Positions 1 through 9,371 of a stretch of DNA of 56,824 bases are shown here, piece after piece (position 1 is the first letter of the stretch; each line of letters begins with the position of its first letter). The DNA comes from Psychromonas arctica DSM 14288 (GTDB lineage Bacteria > Pseudomonadota > Gammaproteobacteria > Enterobacterales > Psychromonadaceae), in assembly GCF_000482725.1 (NCBI RefSeq), contig NZ_AXWP01000050.1, positions 1 to 56,824 of the forward strand, in the 5' to 3' direction. Position numbers and translations under genes: made by a program. Below the pieces are notes generated by a model. It had not been told where the DNA came from. It did not search any database and worked only from the letters and a program-made list of their open reading frames with translations.

Positions 1-285
1 ATGTCCAAACAAATGCTTGGATACAGTGCCAGGCTTCCCCAGTTATTACACTGGCTCCCTGTTAGAAATGACCACCCTCAAACACAGTGTTGGTCTGACT
101 GAGTATTGGACTTCGCGCTATTTTGGACGCTTATCCACCAACACTGCCGAAACAGGTTACGGTTAGTTGTGTACTTCTAACTTCCTATGGCTTCCTTCAG
201 ACCCCACCGTTAGCCAGTGACGCCCTTGCCATTCGGATTATCTTCCCCTCAATCAGGGTGATCTCACTTTCTTGCAAGTGAGCGG
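1..285 (-). other. Non-coding block, possible mobile-element or group II intron remnant
   Basis: No open reading frame survives in any frame and the base composition is more GC-rich than the surrounding intergenic DNA. Read on the minus strand it has the look of a structured RNA or the untranslated end of a mobile element, for example the words GGGGTCTGAAGGAAGCC and GGGGAAGCCTGGCACTG. I associate wording of this sort with group II intron 5' regions but cannot confirm that without a search. The block continues off the left edge. A hairpin at 286-309 (GTTTGCCAGC against GCTGGGCAAAC) separates it from fkpA. Confidence 0.3.
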
Positions 286-312
286 GTTTGCCAGCTTTGC
301 TGGGCAAACAAA

Positions 313-334
313 AAAGGCCGCTTTCGCGACCTTT
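313..334 (-). terminator. Rho-independent terminator of fkpA
   Basis: On the minus strand AAAGGTCGC, loop GAAA, GCGGCCTTT gives a 9-bp stem with one G-U pair, followed by a T-run. It lies just downstream of the fkpA stop codon. Confidence 0.85.
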
Positions 335-367
335 CTATAACACTACTTAAAATAGCTATTGCTTATA

Positions 368-1135
368 CTATTCTGCAGCCGGTGCTGCTTCTGCAGGTTC
401 AATATCTAATAATTCAACTTCAAAAATAAGCGTTGCACCCGGTGGGATTGAGCCCGCACCTTGCTCTCCGTAACCTAATTCAGCAGGAATAACGAACTTG
501 TATTTCTCGCCAACACTCATTAACTGAACACCTTCAGTCCAGCCTGGAATAACACGGTTTAGCGGGAATTTAGCTGGCTGGTCACGCTCTATAGAACTAT
601 CAAAAACAGTACCGTCAACTAATGTACCTACATAGTGAACTGTCACTGTATCTTCTGCAGCAGGTTTTGAACCTTCTGCTTCAGTGATCACTGAATATTG
701 TAAACCAGAGTCAGTTACGGTTACACCTTCCACTTTTGCATTTTCATCTAAGAATGCTTTTGCTTCAGCAGCTGATTTTTCTGCCGCTTCAAGCTGTACT
801 TTTTCAGCAGCCGCTTTCACTTTTGTATCGTACGCTTTTAGCGTTTCGATCATCTCTTCATCTGTTAATTTAGAGTTATCACGTAATGTATCTGTAATAC
901 CTTGCAGGATGATTTCTTTATCTAATGCCATACCAAACTCAGCTTGCTTCTCCAATGTAGTAGAAACATAACGAGAAAATGATGCGCCAATTGCATAGGC
1001 CGCTTTTTCATTATCATCTTTAAAACTTACCGCAGCAGTTTCTTGAGTTGAAGTTACTTGCTCTTCTTCTTGGTTACAGCCAACAGTAATTGCAACTGCT
1101 GCAGCTAATAAAGAAACTTTAAAAACGTTTTTCAT
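368..1135 (-). CDS. fkpA: FKBP-type peptidyl-prolyl cis-trans isomerase FkpA
   Basis: Periplasmic folding catalyst and chaperone of the FkpA/Mip family, 255 residues. The N-terminus (MKNVFKVSLLAAAVAITVGC) is a signal peptide ending in a lipobox-like VGC, so Cys20 is probably lipidated; E. coli FkpA is soluble instead. Residues about 40-140 form the helical dimerisation/chaperone domain, rich in Ala, Glu and Lys. Residues about 150-245 are the FKBP domain with VTVHYVGTLVDGTVFDSS, the IPGW loop and AELGYGEQGAGSIPPGATL. A strong Shine-Dalgarno (TTTGGAGT) precedes the ATG. The gene is divergent from the WD40 lipoprotein gene and has its own terminator. Family assignment is secure; the lipoprotein call is slightly weaker because -3 is Thr. 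Confidence 0.95.
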   Translation of the reverse strand: MKNVFKVSLLAAAVAITVGCNQEEEQVTSTQETAAVSFKDDNEKAAYAIGASFSRYVSTTLEKQAEFGMALDKEIILQGITDTLRDNSKLTDEEMIETLKAYDTKVKAAAEKVQLEAAEKSAAEAKAFLDENAKVEGVTVTDSGLQYSVITEAEGSKPAAEDTVTVHYVGTLVDGTVFDSSIERDQPAKFPLNRVIPGWTEGVQLMSVGEKYKFVIPAELGYGEQGAGSIPPGATLIFEVELLDIEPAEAAPAAE

Positions 1136-1261
1136 TGTTACTCCAAATATTAAATTAAAACAGATAGCTTTGATTTTACTTCAAAAAGTTGTAAAGCAAG
1201 TATCTAAAACAGTTTACTTATACTAACCTTAAAGCTGTTTATCAACAAAGACAATTTAATC

Positions 1262-2248
1262 ATGCCATTAGCTAATACCTTAAAAACTATTTTACTCACA
1301 ACCTGCTTGTTTTTAACTGCTTGTGAGCAATACTCGCAACCGACTCAGCAATATGAACATGCTGTGCAAGGTGCCTTTGCAGCTGAACTCTCTCAAAATG
1401 GAGATTATTCACTGACATCGTCGATCCACCATGGCATCAGTTTATGGGATAATCGACATAATAAACTGCTTTTCAACTGGTATCATCACCAGGGGCAAAA
1501 CAACGATGTTTTTATTGTGCGTTTATCATCAAATAACAGTGTTGCATTATCTGCCAGCCGTGACGAATTTGCATTATGGGATACAAAAACAGGTAAATCA
1601 CTGGGGTTTTATCAAGTTTCTGATTCACCAATCAGAGATATCCAATTGTCTGAAAATGGCCAATTCGTTGTTTATGGACAGGTTAATGGTAAGTTAGTTC
1701 ATATTAATCTACGCACTGGACGTCGCTTAGAAGCACCATTACACCGTGAAAAAATAAACAGTATCGATATGTCTAGCAATGGTCGCTATGTTTTATCTGG
1801 CGGTAATGATCACCAAGCATTTCTGTGGGATACCGACACGGCACAAGTTATACAACAATTTGATTTTAAACAACGTATTAGTATGGTCAGGTTAGAAAAA
1901 AATGGTCGTTTTGCTTTTATAGCAGATAATCAAAAGGCCTCTCAGATATGGGACTTGCAAACAGGCAAGTTAAAAAGCACACTCATTTATAGAGCACGAC
2001 AATCCATTTTTTCTTCAGTACGTTTCATTAAAGATGGTCAATACTTATTAACGGGTAATGGCACAAAAAAAGTAGTGTTATGGGAGACTAAAACAGGATT
2101 AGCAAAACAAGATTGGACTGTCACCCCAAGAAAAGAAACACGTCCTAAAACAGCTGTAGTATACTCTGCGACATTATGGAGTGATTCAGCAATTGTGACT
2201 GAAAGCTCTGCTGGACTATTAGAAATTTGGCCCCTAGCGCCTTTATAA
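1262..2248 (+). CDS. WD40-repeat lipoprotein
   Basis: 328 residues. The N-terminus is a lipoprotein signal peptide (FLTAC, Cys21). The rest is a beta-propeller of repeated units, with visible repeat ends such as ISLWDNRHN, FALWDTKTG, AFLWDTDTA, SQIWDLQTG and VVLWETKTG spaced about 40 residues apart. This suggests six or seven blades anchored to an envelope membrane and working as a protein-interaction scaffold; the partner is unknown. It ends 8 bp before slyX and is probably cotranscribed with it. The same WD40-slyX adjacency is, as far as I recall, found in related marine gammaproteobacteria. No enzymatic motif is visible. Confidence 0.85.
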   Translation: MPLANTLKTILLTTCLFLTACEQYSQPTQQYEHAVQGAFAAELSQNGDYSLTSSIHHGISLWDNRHNKLLFNWYHHQGQNNDVFIVRLSSNNSVALSASRDEFALWDTKTGKSLGFYQVSDSPIRDIQLSENGQFVVYGQVNGKLVHINLRTGRRLEAPLHREKINSIDMSSNGRYVLSGGNDHQAFLWDTDTAQVIQQFDFKQRISMVRLEKNGRFAFIADNQKASQIWDLQTGKLKSTLIYRARQSIFSSVRFIKDGQYLLTGNGTKKVVLWETKTGLAKQDWTVTPRKETRPKTAVVYSATLWSDSAIVTESSAGLLEIWPLAPL

Positions 2249-2256
2249 GAGACACC

Positions 2257-2481
2257 ATGGATAGCAAACAAGCAGAATTAGAACAACGCATTGAACAATT
2301 GGAAATGAAAGCGGCTTTTCAAGAAGATAATATAGACACATTAAACAAAGAAATTTTTGAACAACAGCGCCGTACACAGCAGTTGATTGAACAAGTTGCT
2401 TTATTAGCAGTTAAGTTAAAAGAGAGTGAACCGAATCAATTAGCTTCTGAAAAAGAAGAGATGCGCCCGCCTCATTATTAA
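2257..2481 (+). CDS. slyX: SlyX family protein
   Basis: Small 74-residue coiled-coil protein (MDSKQAELEQRIEQLEMKAA onward) ending in the family's characteristic PPHY. Nearly the whole length is heptad-patterned helix, implying an oligomer. The start at 2257 is chosen because AGAGAC lies just upstream and the family begins there; a longer upstream extension would run back into the WD40 gene. SlyX lies beside FKBP-type isomerase genes in many gammaproteobacteria, as here with fkpA nearby. Its biochemical role is not established. Confidence 0.9.
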   Translation: MDSKQAELEQRIEQLEMKAAFQEDNIDTLNKEIFEQQRRTQQLIEQVALLAVKLKESEPNQLASEKEEMRPPHY

Positions 2482-2574
2482 CAATAATAGGCTAAAAAGG
2501 TTATTAGGTTATAGCTAGGCTTTTAGCCGCCATTCACTACCTTGCAGTCTAAAAGTGAATCATTTACTCTGACA

Positions 2575-3315
2575 CTATAGAGTAAGTGATTGTGCTTTTT
2601 CAGGTTGTTTACTTAAGTAATCTAAATATTCAACTTTCACTTTTCTACCTAATGGTTGCTTTTGATCGACAGAGATCTGTGTAAGGCTGACTGTTTGAGC
2701 ATCTTCTCGGTGCATTTTCACTGAACACTTTCCTGATTGCCCTTGATGTTGATGATACTCGATATAATCATTGGTAGTGGATTGTTGAGTATCTATCGAT
2801 TTCTGAAACTGTGCTCTGCGATAAGCAGAAACAATTTCATAATCAACACCTGAAGAAGTGATAGGTAATGACTCGTCTACCGATAATGCAGAGAAGGTAA
2901 GTTGTTGGCCGTCCCAAATATATTGATAAGCCTGCTGTTTTTTTTCAATCTGAGTGGATAAATCAGGATTAAAAACACAGAGTTGAAACGCTTGATAAAC
3001 ACTTAAATCCATCGTCAGTAATTGTTGATGAATACAGCCTGTCTGTTTTAATAGGTGTGGAATAATGACACCACGACTTATAAAGGTTTTCAAGCTTGGG
3101 TCTATTTGCGCTTGGTAATAGTTTAATAACGCAAGGCTTGCACCGCTTTGATGTACAGCTATCCAAGTGCCACCGCCGGTTGGGTCAATCGGATAAGCGG
3201 CGTTTAACGAATTATCAATACTAGGTGCAATAGCTTGGGGGCGTGTGATCTGCTCATCACGATTAAAAAAAAGCTGATAACCTTGATCATTTAAACGATA
3301 TGTTAATGTACACAT
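2575..3315 (-). CDS. NRDE (TANGO2-like) family protein
   Basis: 246 residues starting MCTLTYRLNDQGYQLFFNRDE, with the Cys2 and NRDE signature of the NRDE/TANGO2 family, proposed to have an N-terminal-nucleophile type fold. Other marks are GGGTWIAV and the late SGKCSVKMHREDA segment. The ATG at 3315 is used because it puts Cys at position 2; an upstream start would overlap the preceding gene. It begins 4 bp after the stop of the DinB-family gene, so the two form an operon. Function in bacteria is unknown. Confidence 0.85.
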   Translation of the reverse strand: MCTLTYRLNDQGYQLFFNRDEQITRPQAIAPSIDNSLNAAYPIDPTGGGTWIAVHQSGASLALLNYYQAQIDPSLKTFISRGVIIPHLLKQTGCIHQQLLTMDLSVYQAFQLCVFNPDLSTQIEKKQQAYQYIWDGQQLTFSALSVDESLPITSSGVDYEIVSAYRRAQFQKSIDTQQSTTNDYIEYHQHQGQSGKCSVKMHREDAQTVSLTQISVDQKQPLGRKVKVEYLDYLSKQPEKAQSLTL

Positions 3316-3319
3316 TATA

Positions 3320-3820
3320 TTAACCCGCGCGTAAAAAAGTCGCCGTTGCTGGTGCAATACCCAAACTGCCTTCTACTTCTATTTCCTGAGCTTGTGCAAT
3401 GTGCTTAATCGTTGCTAAGTGGTGCACTGCGTGGCTACCCGTAAAGATTATCTCACGTGCAAGACTTGTATCCACTATTGCAACTTGCTTATCAGTCACT
3501 GAGATTTCAGTTGATAACTTGATAGTTTGTTGCAATTGATGCGCTGTTAATGCATTTAAAAAATCAGAGATCTCTTGTATCGACTGTAGTGCAGCTTGCG
3601 GACAACTTTCAATAATGCCACCACGGCTACGTTTATCGTAATCGATCAGTCCTTCTGACAAACCATTAATAATCGCATAATAGTGATCTAGAATGTGGCG
3701 CATGTGTGCACCCGCTGAACTCATAAAATAAGGCGAAATAATTTGTGTATATTGCTGTTCAGAAACAGACGTTAAATATGTTTTAGCTTGTTGTAATATA
3801 ATAAGTTGGCTTTCAATCAT
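3320..3820 (-). CDS. DinB family protein
   Basis: 166-residue all-helical protein of the DinB/YfiT-like four-helix bundle superfamily. Likely metal ligands are the His residues in AGAHMRHILDHYY (about residues 38-50) and in GSHAVHHLATIKH near the C-terminus, which form the usual His triad. Family members are putative metal-dependent hydrolases or thiol transferases; no substrate can be inferred here. It is translationally close to the NRDE gene downstream. Confidence 0.8.
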   Translation of the reverse strand: MIESQLIILQQAKTYLTSVSEQQYTQIISPYFMSSAGAHMRHILDHYYAIINGLSEGLIDYDKRSRGGIIESCPQAALQSIQEISDFLNALTAHQLQQTIKLSTEISVTDKQVAIVDTSLAREIIFTGSHAVHHLATIKHIAQAQEIEVEGSLGIAPATATFLRAG

Positions 3821-3931
3821 TGGCCAAACATTCCTTCATGTGAATAATATCGATTAGAGTGCAGTGTTATTTAATAGTTCAAGAATAACATATCAACGAA
3901 GCTTACTTATCACAAAATCATAACATCGTTA

Positions 3932-4654
3932 TTATTCCATGAATAACACAGCTAAATCATCGTTACTCGCTAATGCAGGATCATCTATTACCCCAAAACC
4001 TATCCACCCTTCACTTGCACTCGTGATCCCAGTGTCAGGGTCAGTGATCAAATGAGGGTGAGCTAGATCCATCGCGTAGTCAGCAGAGGCTTGATATAAA
4101 TAACTATCATGAATAACAAACGCCCCTTGTTGATATTCAAGCTTTGGCTGAAAATAAATCAATTCGTTTAACCCTATCGGAGAGGTAATCGTCTGTGCAT
4201 AGGGGTTGCTTGATGAAGCATTGTTTGTCTCTGATGTCAGCAACGTTAGATTAACTTGCTGAGCATGTTTAAAGTCTTCTACTTCTCCCTGAGCATTGAG
4301 CCATGAGACATCCATCATCACTTGTTTAAAATCACCACCATGATCAAAACCAGCAGCAACATCTGAAATTGCCCACGATATTGAGAACTTAGTATTGGCA
4401 ATGTCTATATTAGTTTCCGACACATCATGCAAATCAGATAACTGATTAATATTTACGAGACTCAGCACCTGTTCCATTTTTCCAGTTACTAATGACATCA
4501 TCGCTGTTCGCGCTATATTATCACGCTGTTGTTCCGTCACTTTCTTTTGTAAGCCTGTGATATTTACCGCCGTTAGGCTAACCACTATCAGAGCAATTAA
4601 AATTTCGATTAATGAAAAACCTGTGTTTTGAGGCTTGTTTCTATTATTGAGCAT
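3932..4654 (-). CDS. Type IV pilus minor pilin, PilV-like prepilin
   Basis: 240 residues with a class III prepilin leader: the cleavage site is QNTG/FSLIEILIALIVV, with Glu at position 5 of the mature protein, followed by a hydrophobic helix. The remainder is a globular pilin-like domain without recognisable enzymatic motifs. The start is taken at 4654 rather than 4669: this ATG overlaps the upstream stop as TAATG and has GGAGAG 6-8 bases upstream. It is translationally coupled to the PilX-like gene. It probably acts in the inner membrane and periplasm as a minor pilin that primes or decorates a type IV pilus. An MSHA-type or general PilV role cannot be distinguished. Confidence 0.75.
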   Translation of the reverse strand: MLNNRNKPQNTGFSLIEILIALIVVSLTAVNITGLQKKVTEQQRDNIARTAMMSLVTGKMEQVLSLVNINQLSDLHDVSETNIDIANTKFSISWAISDVAAGFDHGGDFKQVMMDVSWLNAQGEVEDFKHAQQVNLTLLTSETNNASSSNPYAQTITSPIGLNELIYFQPKLEYQQGAFVIHDSYLYQASADYAMDLAHPHLITDPDTGITSASEGWIGFGVIDDPALASNDDLAVLFME

Positions 4655-6048
4655 TAGAAGTCTCTCCATGTTCCTGCAACTAATTGATAATTGCTTGTGA
4701 CATCTGTCATCCCTAATTTTTTATAAAGTTGATTGAGTACGCTTTTATCGTAACGGATTGATAAGGGTGGCAGGTTATTAGCATTGTTGCTTGCAGCACT
4801 ACTCACAGAGCAACTGTATTCACTTAATAACGCGCCATTTACTTGAATGCCGGCTAAATCAATACTCATGTCTTGTGCAGTTTGTTTAATGCCATCAATA
4901 TAAACAAAATTACCGCTCTCATCGATAACCTCTGCAGAGCCCGGCAATAAATATAATAAACCGATCACCGCACTGTGTGTATTGGGCAAGGCAGTGAAAG
5001 CTCCCCCTTCCATGAAAATTAGTTTAGGGTCATCGACTGAGCCAATAGTAAAGTGTTTATTACCTGCGCTGTTTATCGATGTATGTTGTTGCTTTATATT
5101 ACAATCTCCAGTGATATAAATAATATCAATGAGATCATCCACATTCTGTAGTTGCTCCGAACAACTACCGTTATTAAGGTTTCCCATATCAATATGTGCC
5201 ACTTGCGATGAACTTGTTAACGCACCTTTTGCATCTTGCCAGGTAATACCAAAAGTATTTTCAAATAATGAAGTGGCGCTGTTCATATCGTCAATCGGTT
5301 GTACTTGGTCAAAAATAGAGCCCGATGCTGAAGCTGCACTCCCCCACTCATTTAGGTTAATTTGTTTAAAGCGAGATAGCCCTTCTTGATCCAACAACGC
5401 GCCATAAATCGCACTCAGGTTTATGTTATCTACCTGTAATGAATCATCCAAACAAAACTCAGGTACTTGCTGATCGCCATCTGTCTGAGCAAGCACACTG
5501 CTAGGGAGGGTAAAACTTGGTTGGCTAAGTGTAATTTGTGGTGCAATACTCCCCGGAGAACGGCATTGATCGACAGTTAAACCTTCGCAACCATCATTAA
5601 TAGAATCCCCCGCATTAATTTGTAATTTACCATTACTAGAAAGAGGGGCAGTGGGAATATTAAACGCAATATCGTAATAAACCTGTACTGAAACTTGCTT
5701 TGATGCAGTGCCATCTTGTGATTTTCCGACGGAGATAATCTGTAACTTATTGCTACTTATTTGAGTCACAGTGACCTGATATGAAGTCTTAGCATTAAGT
5801 GAAGCGGTGTAAATATAAGGTAGGTTATCAAGCATATTAGTGGCAGTTGACACATTTTTCAGCTTGCTTAAAGTTAAATTAATGCCCGACTCTGCATTTA
5901 CAAAAGCTTCACTATTACGATAATAGTTACCCAATACTTGATTATCGATGATCTGTAAATAGGCCATGCTAGCTGTATAGGCTACCCCCGCAATGCTTAA
6001 TACAATCGCGGTGATTAAAATAGCAAAACCCTGTTGCTTGATCTTCAT
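4654..6048 (-). CDS. PilX-like pilus assembly protein
   Basis: 464 residues. The N-terminus (MKIKQQGFAILITAIVLSIA) is the PilX_N-type short leader and transmembrane helix, followed by NAESGINLTLSKLK, typical of PilX and MshP-like minor pilins. It is long for PilX, with a large C-terminal extension containing several Cys residues (DGCEGLTVDQC, NNGSCSEQ, TGDCN, YSCSV) suited to disulfides. A strong Shine-Dalgarno (TGGAGGTCAA) precedes the ATG. It overlaps the PilV-like gene by one base. No PilW, FimT, PilY1 or pilus motor genes are in the window, so this is a detached two-gene unit. Confidence 0.7.
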   Translation of the reverse strand: MKIKQQGFAILITAIVLSIAGVAYTASMAYLQIIDNQVLGNYYRNSEAFVNAESGINLTLSKLKNVSTATNMLDNLPYIYTASLNAKTSYQVTVTQISSNKLQIISVGKSQDGTASKQVSVQVYYDIAFNIPTAPLSSNGKLQINAGDSINDGCEGLTVDQCRSPGSIAPQITLSQPSFTLPSSVLAQTDGDQQVPEFCLDDSLQVDNINLSAIYGALLDQEGLSRFKQINLNEWGSAASASGSIFDQVQPIDDMNSATSLFENTFGITWQDAKGALTSSSQVAHIDMGNLNNGSCSEQLQNVDDLIDIIYITGDCNIKQQHTSINSAGNKHFTIGSVDDPKLIFMEGGAFTALPNTHSAVIGLLYLLPGSAEVIDESGNFVYIDGIKQTAQDMSIDLAGIQVNGALLSEYSCSVSSAASNNANNLPPLSIRYDKSVLNQLYKKLGMTDVTSNYQLVAGTWRDF

Positions 6049-6479
6049 TTGACCTCCAGCATTTAACTGAATATTGCAAACTAACCAATATATTTATTCA
6101 GGCTCAGTATTTTTTAAATAAGAGTTTCCCGTATGTTCATGACCCAGCGCCTTTAATAAGGCCATTTTTATGCTTATATTTCGATTAATATTGGTCATTT
6201 AATGAATTAGTCTGTTATTAGAGCTTAGATAAAAAGTCAAAAAAGTTAATAAAAAAACAATAAAAAACCTACTCAACCACTCAAAAAAACACTTCTTATT
6301 TTTGAGGTTGATCTCATAATCAACGCTAACCTAATGAGAGATAACATTTATTTAACAACATAGGCATTCCTCACAATAACTATTTTCACTCTCGATTAGA
6401 ATGCTGTGGTTACTTATTAAGCTATACCTAAAAAATAAAAATATGAGCAATTGATTATTATGTAATAACGGAGCGAACA
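6049..6479. other. Intergenic region between the pilin operon and acs
   Basis: Divergent 431-bp control region. It holds an inverted repeat at about 6307-6324 (GTTGAT against ATCAAC around CTCATA) and long A/T tracts. No clear CRP or sigma-54 site could be picked out by eye. The acs Shine-Dalgarno is ACGGAGCG just before 6480. Confidence 0.4.
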
Positions 6480-8429
6480 ATGAGCGGAAATACTATTTAC
6501 CCAGTTTCACCTGAGTTAGCAGCAAATAGCTTGCTAACCAATGACCAATATCTATCTGAATACAAAGCATCTATCGAAGATCCAGAGGCATTTTGGGGTG
6601 AGAAAGGTAAAATTTTAGATTGGATAAAACCCTACACTAAGGTCAAAAACAGTTCTTACGCTCCTGGCAATGTTAATATTAAATGGTTTGAGGATGGTGA
6701 ATTAAACGTTTCAGTTAACTGTATCGATCGCCACTTGGGAACGAAAGCAGATCAAGTTGCATTACTATGGGAAGGTGACTCACCTGACCAAGATGCAAAA
6801 ATTACTTACCAAGATTTATACACACAAGTTTGTCAGTTCGCTAATGCCTTAAAAGAACAGGGCATTAAAAAAGGTGATGTGGTTTGTTTGTACATGCCAA
6901 TGACACCTGAAGCAGCTGTTGCAATGTTAGCCTGTACGCGGATTGGTGCAGTACATTCTATTGTTTTTGGTGGTTTCTCTCCTGATGCAATTGCAGGCCG
7001 AATCGTTGATAGTAGTGCAAAATTAGTGATCACTGCCGATGAAGGTCGACGCGGCGGACGAACCGTTCCACTAAAAGCAAATGTAGATGAAGCATTAACA
7101 CGTGATGGTACTGACTGTGTTGAACATGTGATTGTGTTTAAAAACACGGGTGGTGACGTTAATTGGGTTGAAGGCCGAGATTTAGATTGGACAACGGTCA
7201 CTCAATCACAACTAACAGATTGTCAACCAGAAGCAATGAATGCAGAAGATCCACTATTCATTCTATACACATCAGGCTCTACCGGTACACCGAAGGGCGT
7301 ATTACATACTACCGGCGGCTACTTAGTGTATGCAGCCATGACCTTTAAATATGTGTTTGATTATCAAGAAGGTGATATCTACTGGTGTACGGCTGATGTT
7401 GGCTGGATCACTGGTCATAGTTACTTAGTTTACGGGCCACTAGCGAATGGCGCTACTACACTGTTATTTGAAGGTGTACCAAACTACCCGACTCCAGCCC
7501 GCATGAGTGAAGTAGTTGATAAACATAATGTAACGATATTGTATACAGCACCGACTGCAATTCGCGCATTAATGGCGAAAGGCGATGAAGCAATACAAGG
7601 TACTCATCGAAAATCACTACGAATTCTTGGCTCTGTAGGTGAACCTATTAACCCTGAAGCATGGGAATGGTATTACGATAAAATTGGTAATAAGCAATGT
7701 CCTATTGTTGATACATGGTGGCAAACAGAAACCGGCGGTATCTTAATTACTCCTCTGCCGGGTGCAACGGATCTCAAGCCCGGTTCTGCAACGAATCCAT
7801 TCTTTGGTGTACAACCTGCATTAGTTGATAATGAAGGTAATATTTTAGAGGGTGCAGTTGAAGGCAACTTAGTGATGCTAGATAGCTGGCCAGGGCAAAT
7901 GCGTACGCTTTACGGTAATCATGATCGCTTTGAACAAACCTATTTTTCAACCTTCCAAAACATGTACTTTACAGGTGATGGAGCACGCCGCGATGAAGAT
8001 GGATATTACTGGATCACAGGACGTGTTGATGACGTACTGAATGTTTCAGGGCACCGAATGGGCACCGCTGAAATAGAAAGTGCATTAGTGTCACATCCTA
8101 AGATCGCAGAAGCTGCTGTTGTCGGTGTTCCTCATGAAATAAAGGGACAAGGTATTTATGCCTATGTGACGCTAAATTCAGGCGAATACTCTTCTCCTGA
8201 GCTATATGCTGAAGTGAAACAATGGGTACGTAAAGAGATTGGAGCGATTGCTACCCCTGATATTTTACATTGGGCAGAAGGCTTACCTAAAACACGTTCT
8301 GGCAAAATTATGCGTCGTATCTTACGTAAAATTGCAACCGGTGAAAGTGATCAATTAGGTGATACATCAACCTTAGCCGACCCAAGTGTGGTTGATAAAT
8401 TGATTAAAGAAAATCAAGAAATTAGATAG
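6480..8429 (+). CDS. acs: Acetyl-CoA synthetase
   Basis: 649 residues, the usual Acs length. It converts acetate, ATP and CoA to acetyl-CoA via acetyl-AMP in the cytoplasm. Motifs in order: the acyl-adenylate P-loop [11 protein letters not shown] (about 262-272), [12 protein letters not shown] region near 413-422, [20 protein letters not shown] (about 498-517), and the C-terminal [11 protein letters not shown] whose lysine is the conserved catalytic and acetylation-regulated residue. It is transcribed alone and ends at a strong terminator. A two-component pair downstream could control it, as CrbS/CrbR does for acs in vibrios, but that is inference from position. Confidence 0.98.
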   Translation: MSGNTIYPVSPELAANSLLTNDQYLSEYKASIEDPEAFWGEKGKILDWIKPYTKVKNSSYAPGNVNIKWFEDGELNVSVNCIDRHLGTKADQVALLWEGDSPDQDAKITYQDLYTQVCQFANALKEQGIKKGDVVCLYMPMTPEAAVAMLACTRIGAVHSIVFGGFSPDAIAGRIVDSSAKLVITADEGRRGGRTVPLKANVDEALTRDGTDCVEHVIVFKNTGGDVNWVEGRDLDWTTVTQSQLTDCQPEAMNAEDPLFILYTSGSTGTPKGVLHTTGGYLVYAAMTFKYVFDYQEGDIYWCTADVGWITGHSYLVYGPLANGATTLLFEGVPNYPTPARMSEVVDKHNVTILYTAPTAIRALMAKGDEAIQGTHRKSLRILGSVGEPINPEAWEWYYDKIGNKQCPIVDTWWQTETGGILITPLPGATDLKPGSATNPFFGVQPALVDNEGNILEGAVEGNLVMLDSWPGQMRTLYGNHDRFEQTYFSTFQNMYFTGDGARRDEDGYYWITGRVDDVLNVSGHRMGTAEIESALVSHPKIAEAAVVGVPHEIKGQGIYAYVTLNSGEYSSPELYAEVKQWVRKEIGAIATPDILHWAEGLPKTRSGKIMRRILRKIATGESDQLGDTSTLADPSVVDKLIKENQEIR

Positions 8430-8487
8430 GCTTTAACGGCCACTGATTTTAATAAATTCGACATAGCCAATTGATGGCTTTCTCGCT

Positions 8488-8527
8488 AAACTCCTCGATA
8501 ACTTAAACGTTCTCGAGGAGTTTTTTT
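8488..8527 (+). terminator. Rho-independent terminator of acs
   Basis: An 11-bp stem AAACTCCTCGA against TCGAGGAGTTT, followed by seven T residues, ends 30 bp upstream of aroQ. Confidence 0.9.
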
Positions 8528-8556
8528 ATGAGGCTTCTGTTCAAAAGGAGTAGCAA

Positions 8557-8994
8557 GTGAAAGTATTAGTATTAAATGGACCGAACCTTAATTTATTAGG
8601 GCAACGTGAACCGGAAGTTTACGGTAGCCAAACCCTAGCAGATATTATTGAATCGCTTGAGTCAGAAGCGACTCACTTGAACATTCAATTATCTCACCTC
8701 CAATCTAACCGTGAATATGAACTGATTGAGAAAATTCACGACAGCGCTGGAGAGATTGATTTTATTATTATTAATCCCGCTGCATTTACACATACTAGCG
8801 TTGCCCTTCGTGATGCGCTCTTAGGCGTGGCGATTCCGTTTGTGGAAGTGCATCTATCTAATATCCATAAACGTGAAAAATTTAGGCATCATTCCTATTT
8901 ATCAGATGTCGCTTGTGCCGTTATTTGTGGAATGGGTGCACAAGGTTACTCATTTGCCTTACAAAGTGCGCAAAAGTTTGTACCTGAAAAATAA
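8557..8994 (+). CDS. aroQ: 3-dehydroquinate dehydratase, type II
   Basis: 145 residues. It dehydrates 3-dehydroquinate to 3-dehydroshikimate in the shikimate pathway. The N-terminal [18 protein letters not shown] carries the catalytic Tyr/Arg loop, [16 protein letters not shown] the anion-binding segment and [20 protein letters not shown] the conserved His region. The start codon is GTG at 8557 with AAAAGGAG upstream. In many gammaproteobacteria aroQ is followed by accB-accC; here those genes are absent and sensor/regulator genes follow. Confidence 0.97.
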   Translation: MKVLVLNGPNLNLLGQREPEVYGSQTLADIIESLESEATHLNIQLSHLQSNREYELIEKIHDSAGEIDFIIINPAAFTHTSVALRDALLGVAIPFVEVHLSNIHKREKFRHHSYLSDVACAVICGMGAQGYSFALQSAQKFVPEK

Positions 8995-9067
8995 CCGGTT
9001 AATACTTCTGTTCATTAACACAGCTGTTCGTCTATTTTTCATTCATTATTGTGCAAGAATATGTCAA

Positions 9068-9087
9068 AACTACCCGAACGGGTAGTT
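9068..9087. repeat. Perfect 9-bp inverted repeat downstream of aroQ
   Basis: AACTACCCG and CGGGTAGTT are separated by two bases. There is no strong T-run after it, so it may be an operator or an RNA hairpin. A direct repeat TTGAGGCAT occurs twice shortly after (about 9103 and 9133). The 377-bp gap otherwise holds the terminator at 9215 and no gene. Confidence 0.55.
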
Positions 9088-9214
9088 ACTTTATACCCGC
9101 TCTTGAGGCATTCTATATGGGTCTTAAGGAATTGAGGCATAGTAGTACACCCACTTTAATGCCATTAAAATGGATTTTTTATTAAATTTGTAATAAAAAG
9201 ACATATTGCAGGCG

Positions 9215-9241
9215 AGCCTAACTTTGTTAGGCTTTTTTTTA
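9215..9241 (+). terminator. Rho-independent terminator between aroQ and the sensor kinase
   Basis: AGCCTAAC, loop TTT, GTTAGGCT, followed by seven or more T residues: a perfect 8-bp stem. It may end aroQ or a short transcript from the 9000-9210 region. Confidence 0.85.
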
Positions 9242-9371
9242 CCTATCGTTTATTTTTTACCTATCTTTTACAGACTTCATTGAATACACTTCTTGATTCA
9301 TTTCCGTTATCCAAAACAGAATCACTAAAGTGTATGGAAAGATCTATGAAGCAATCACTTAAAACTAATAA

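Noticed and set aside
684-971. 95-codon frame antisense to fkpA
   Set aside because: A shadow of the fkpA coding strand, without family resemblance.
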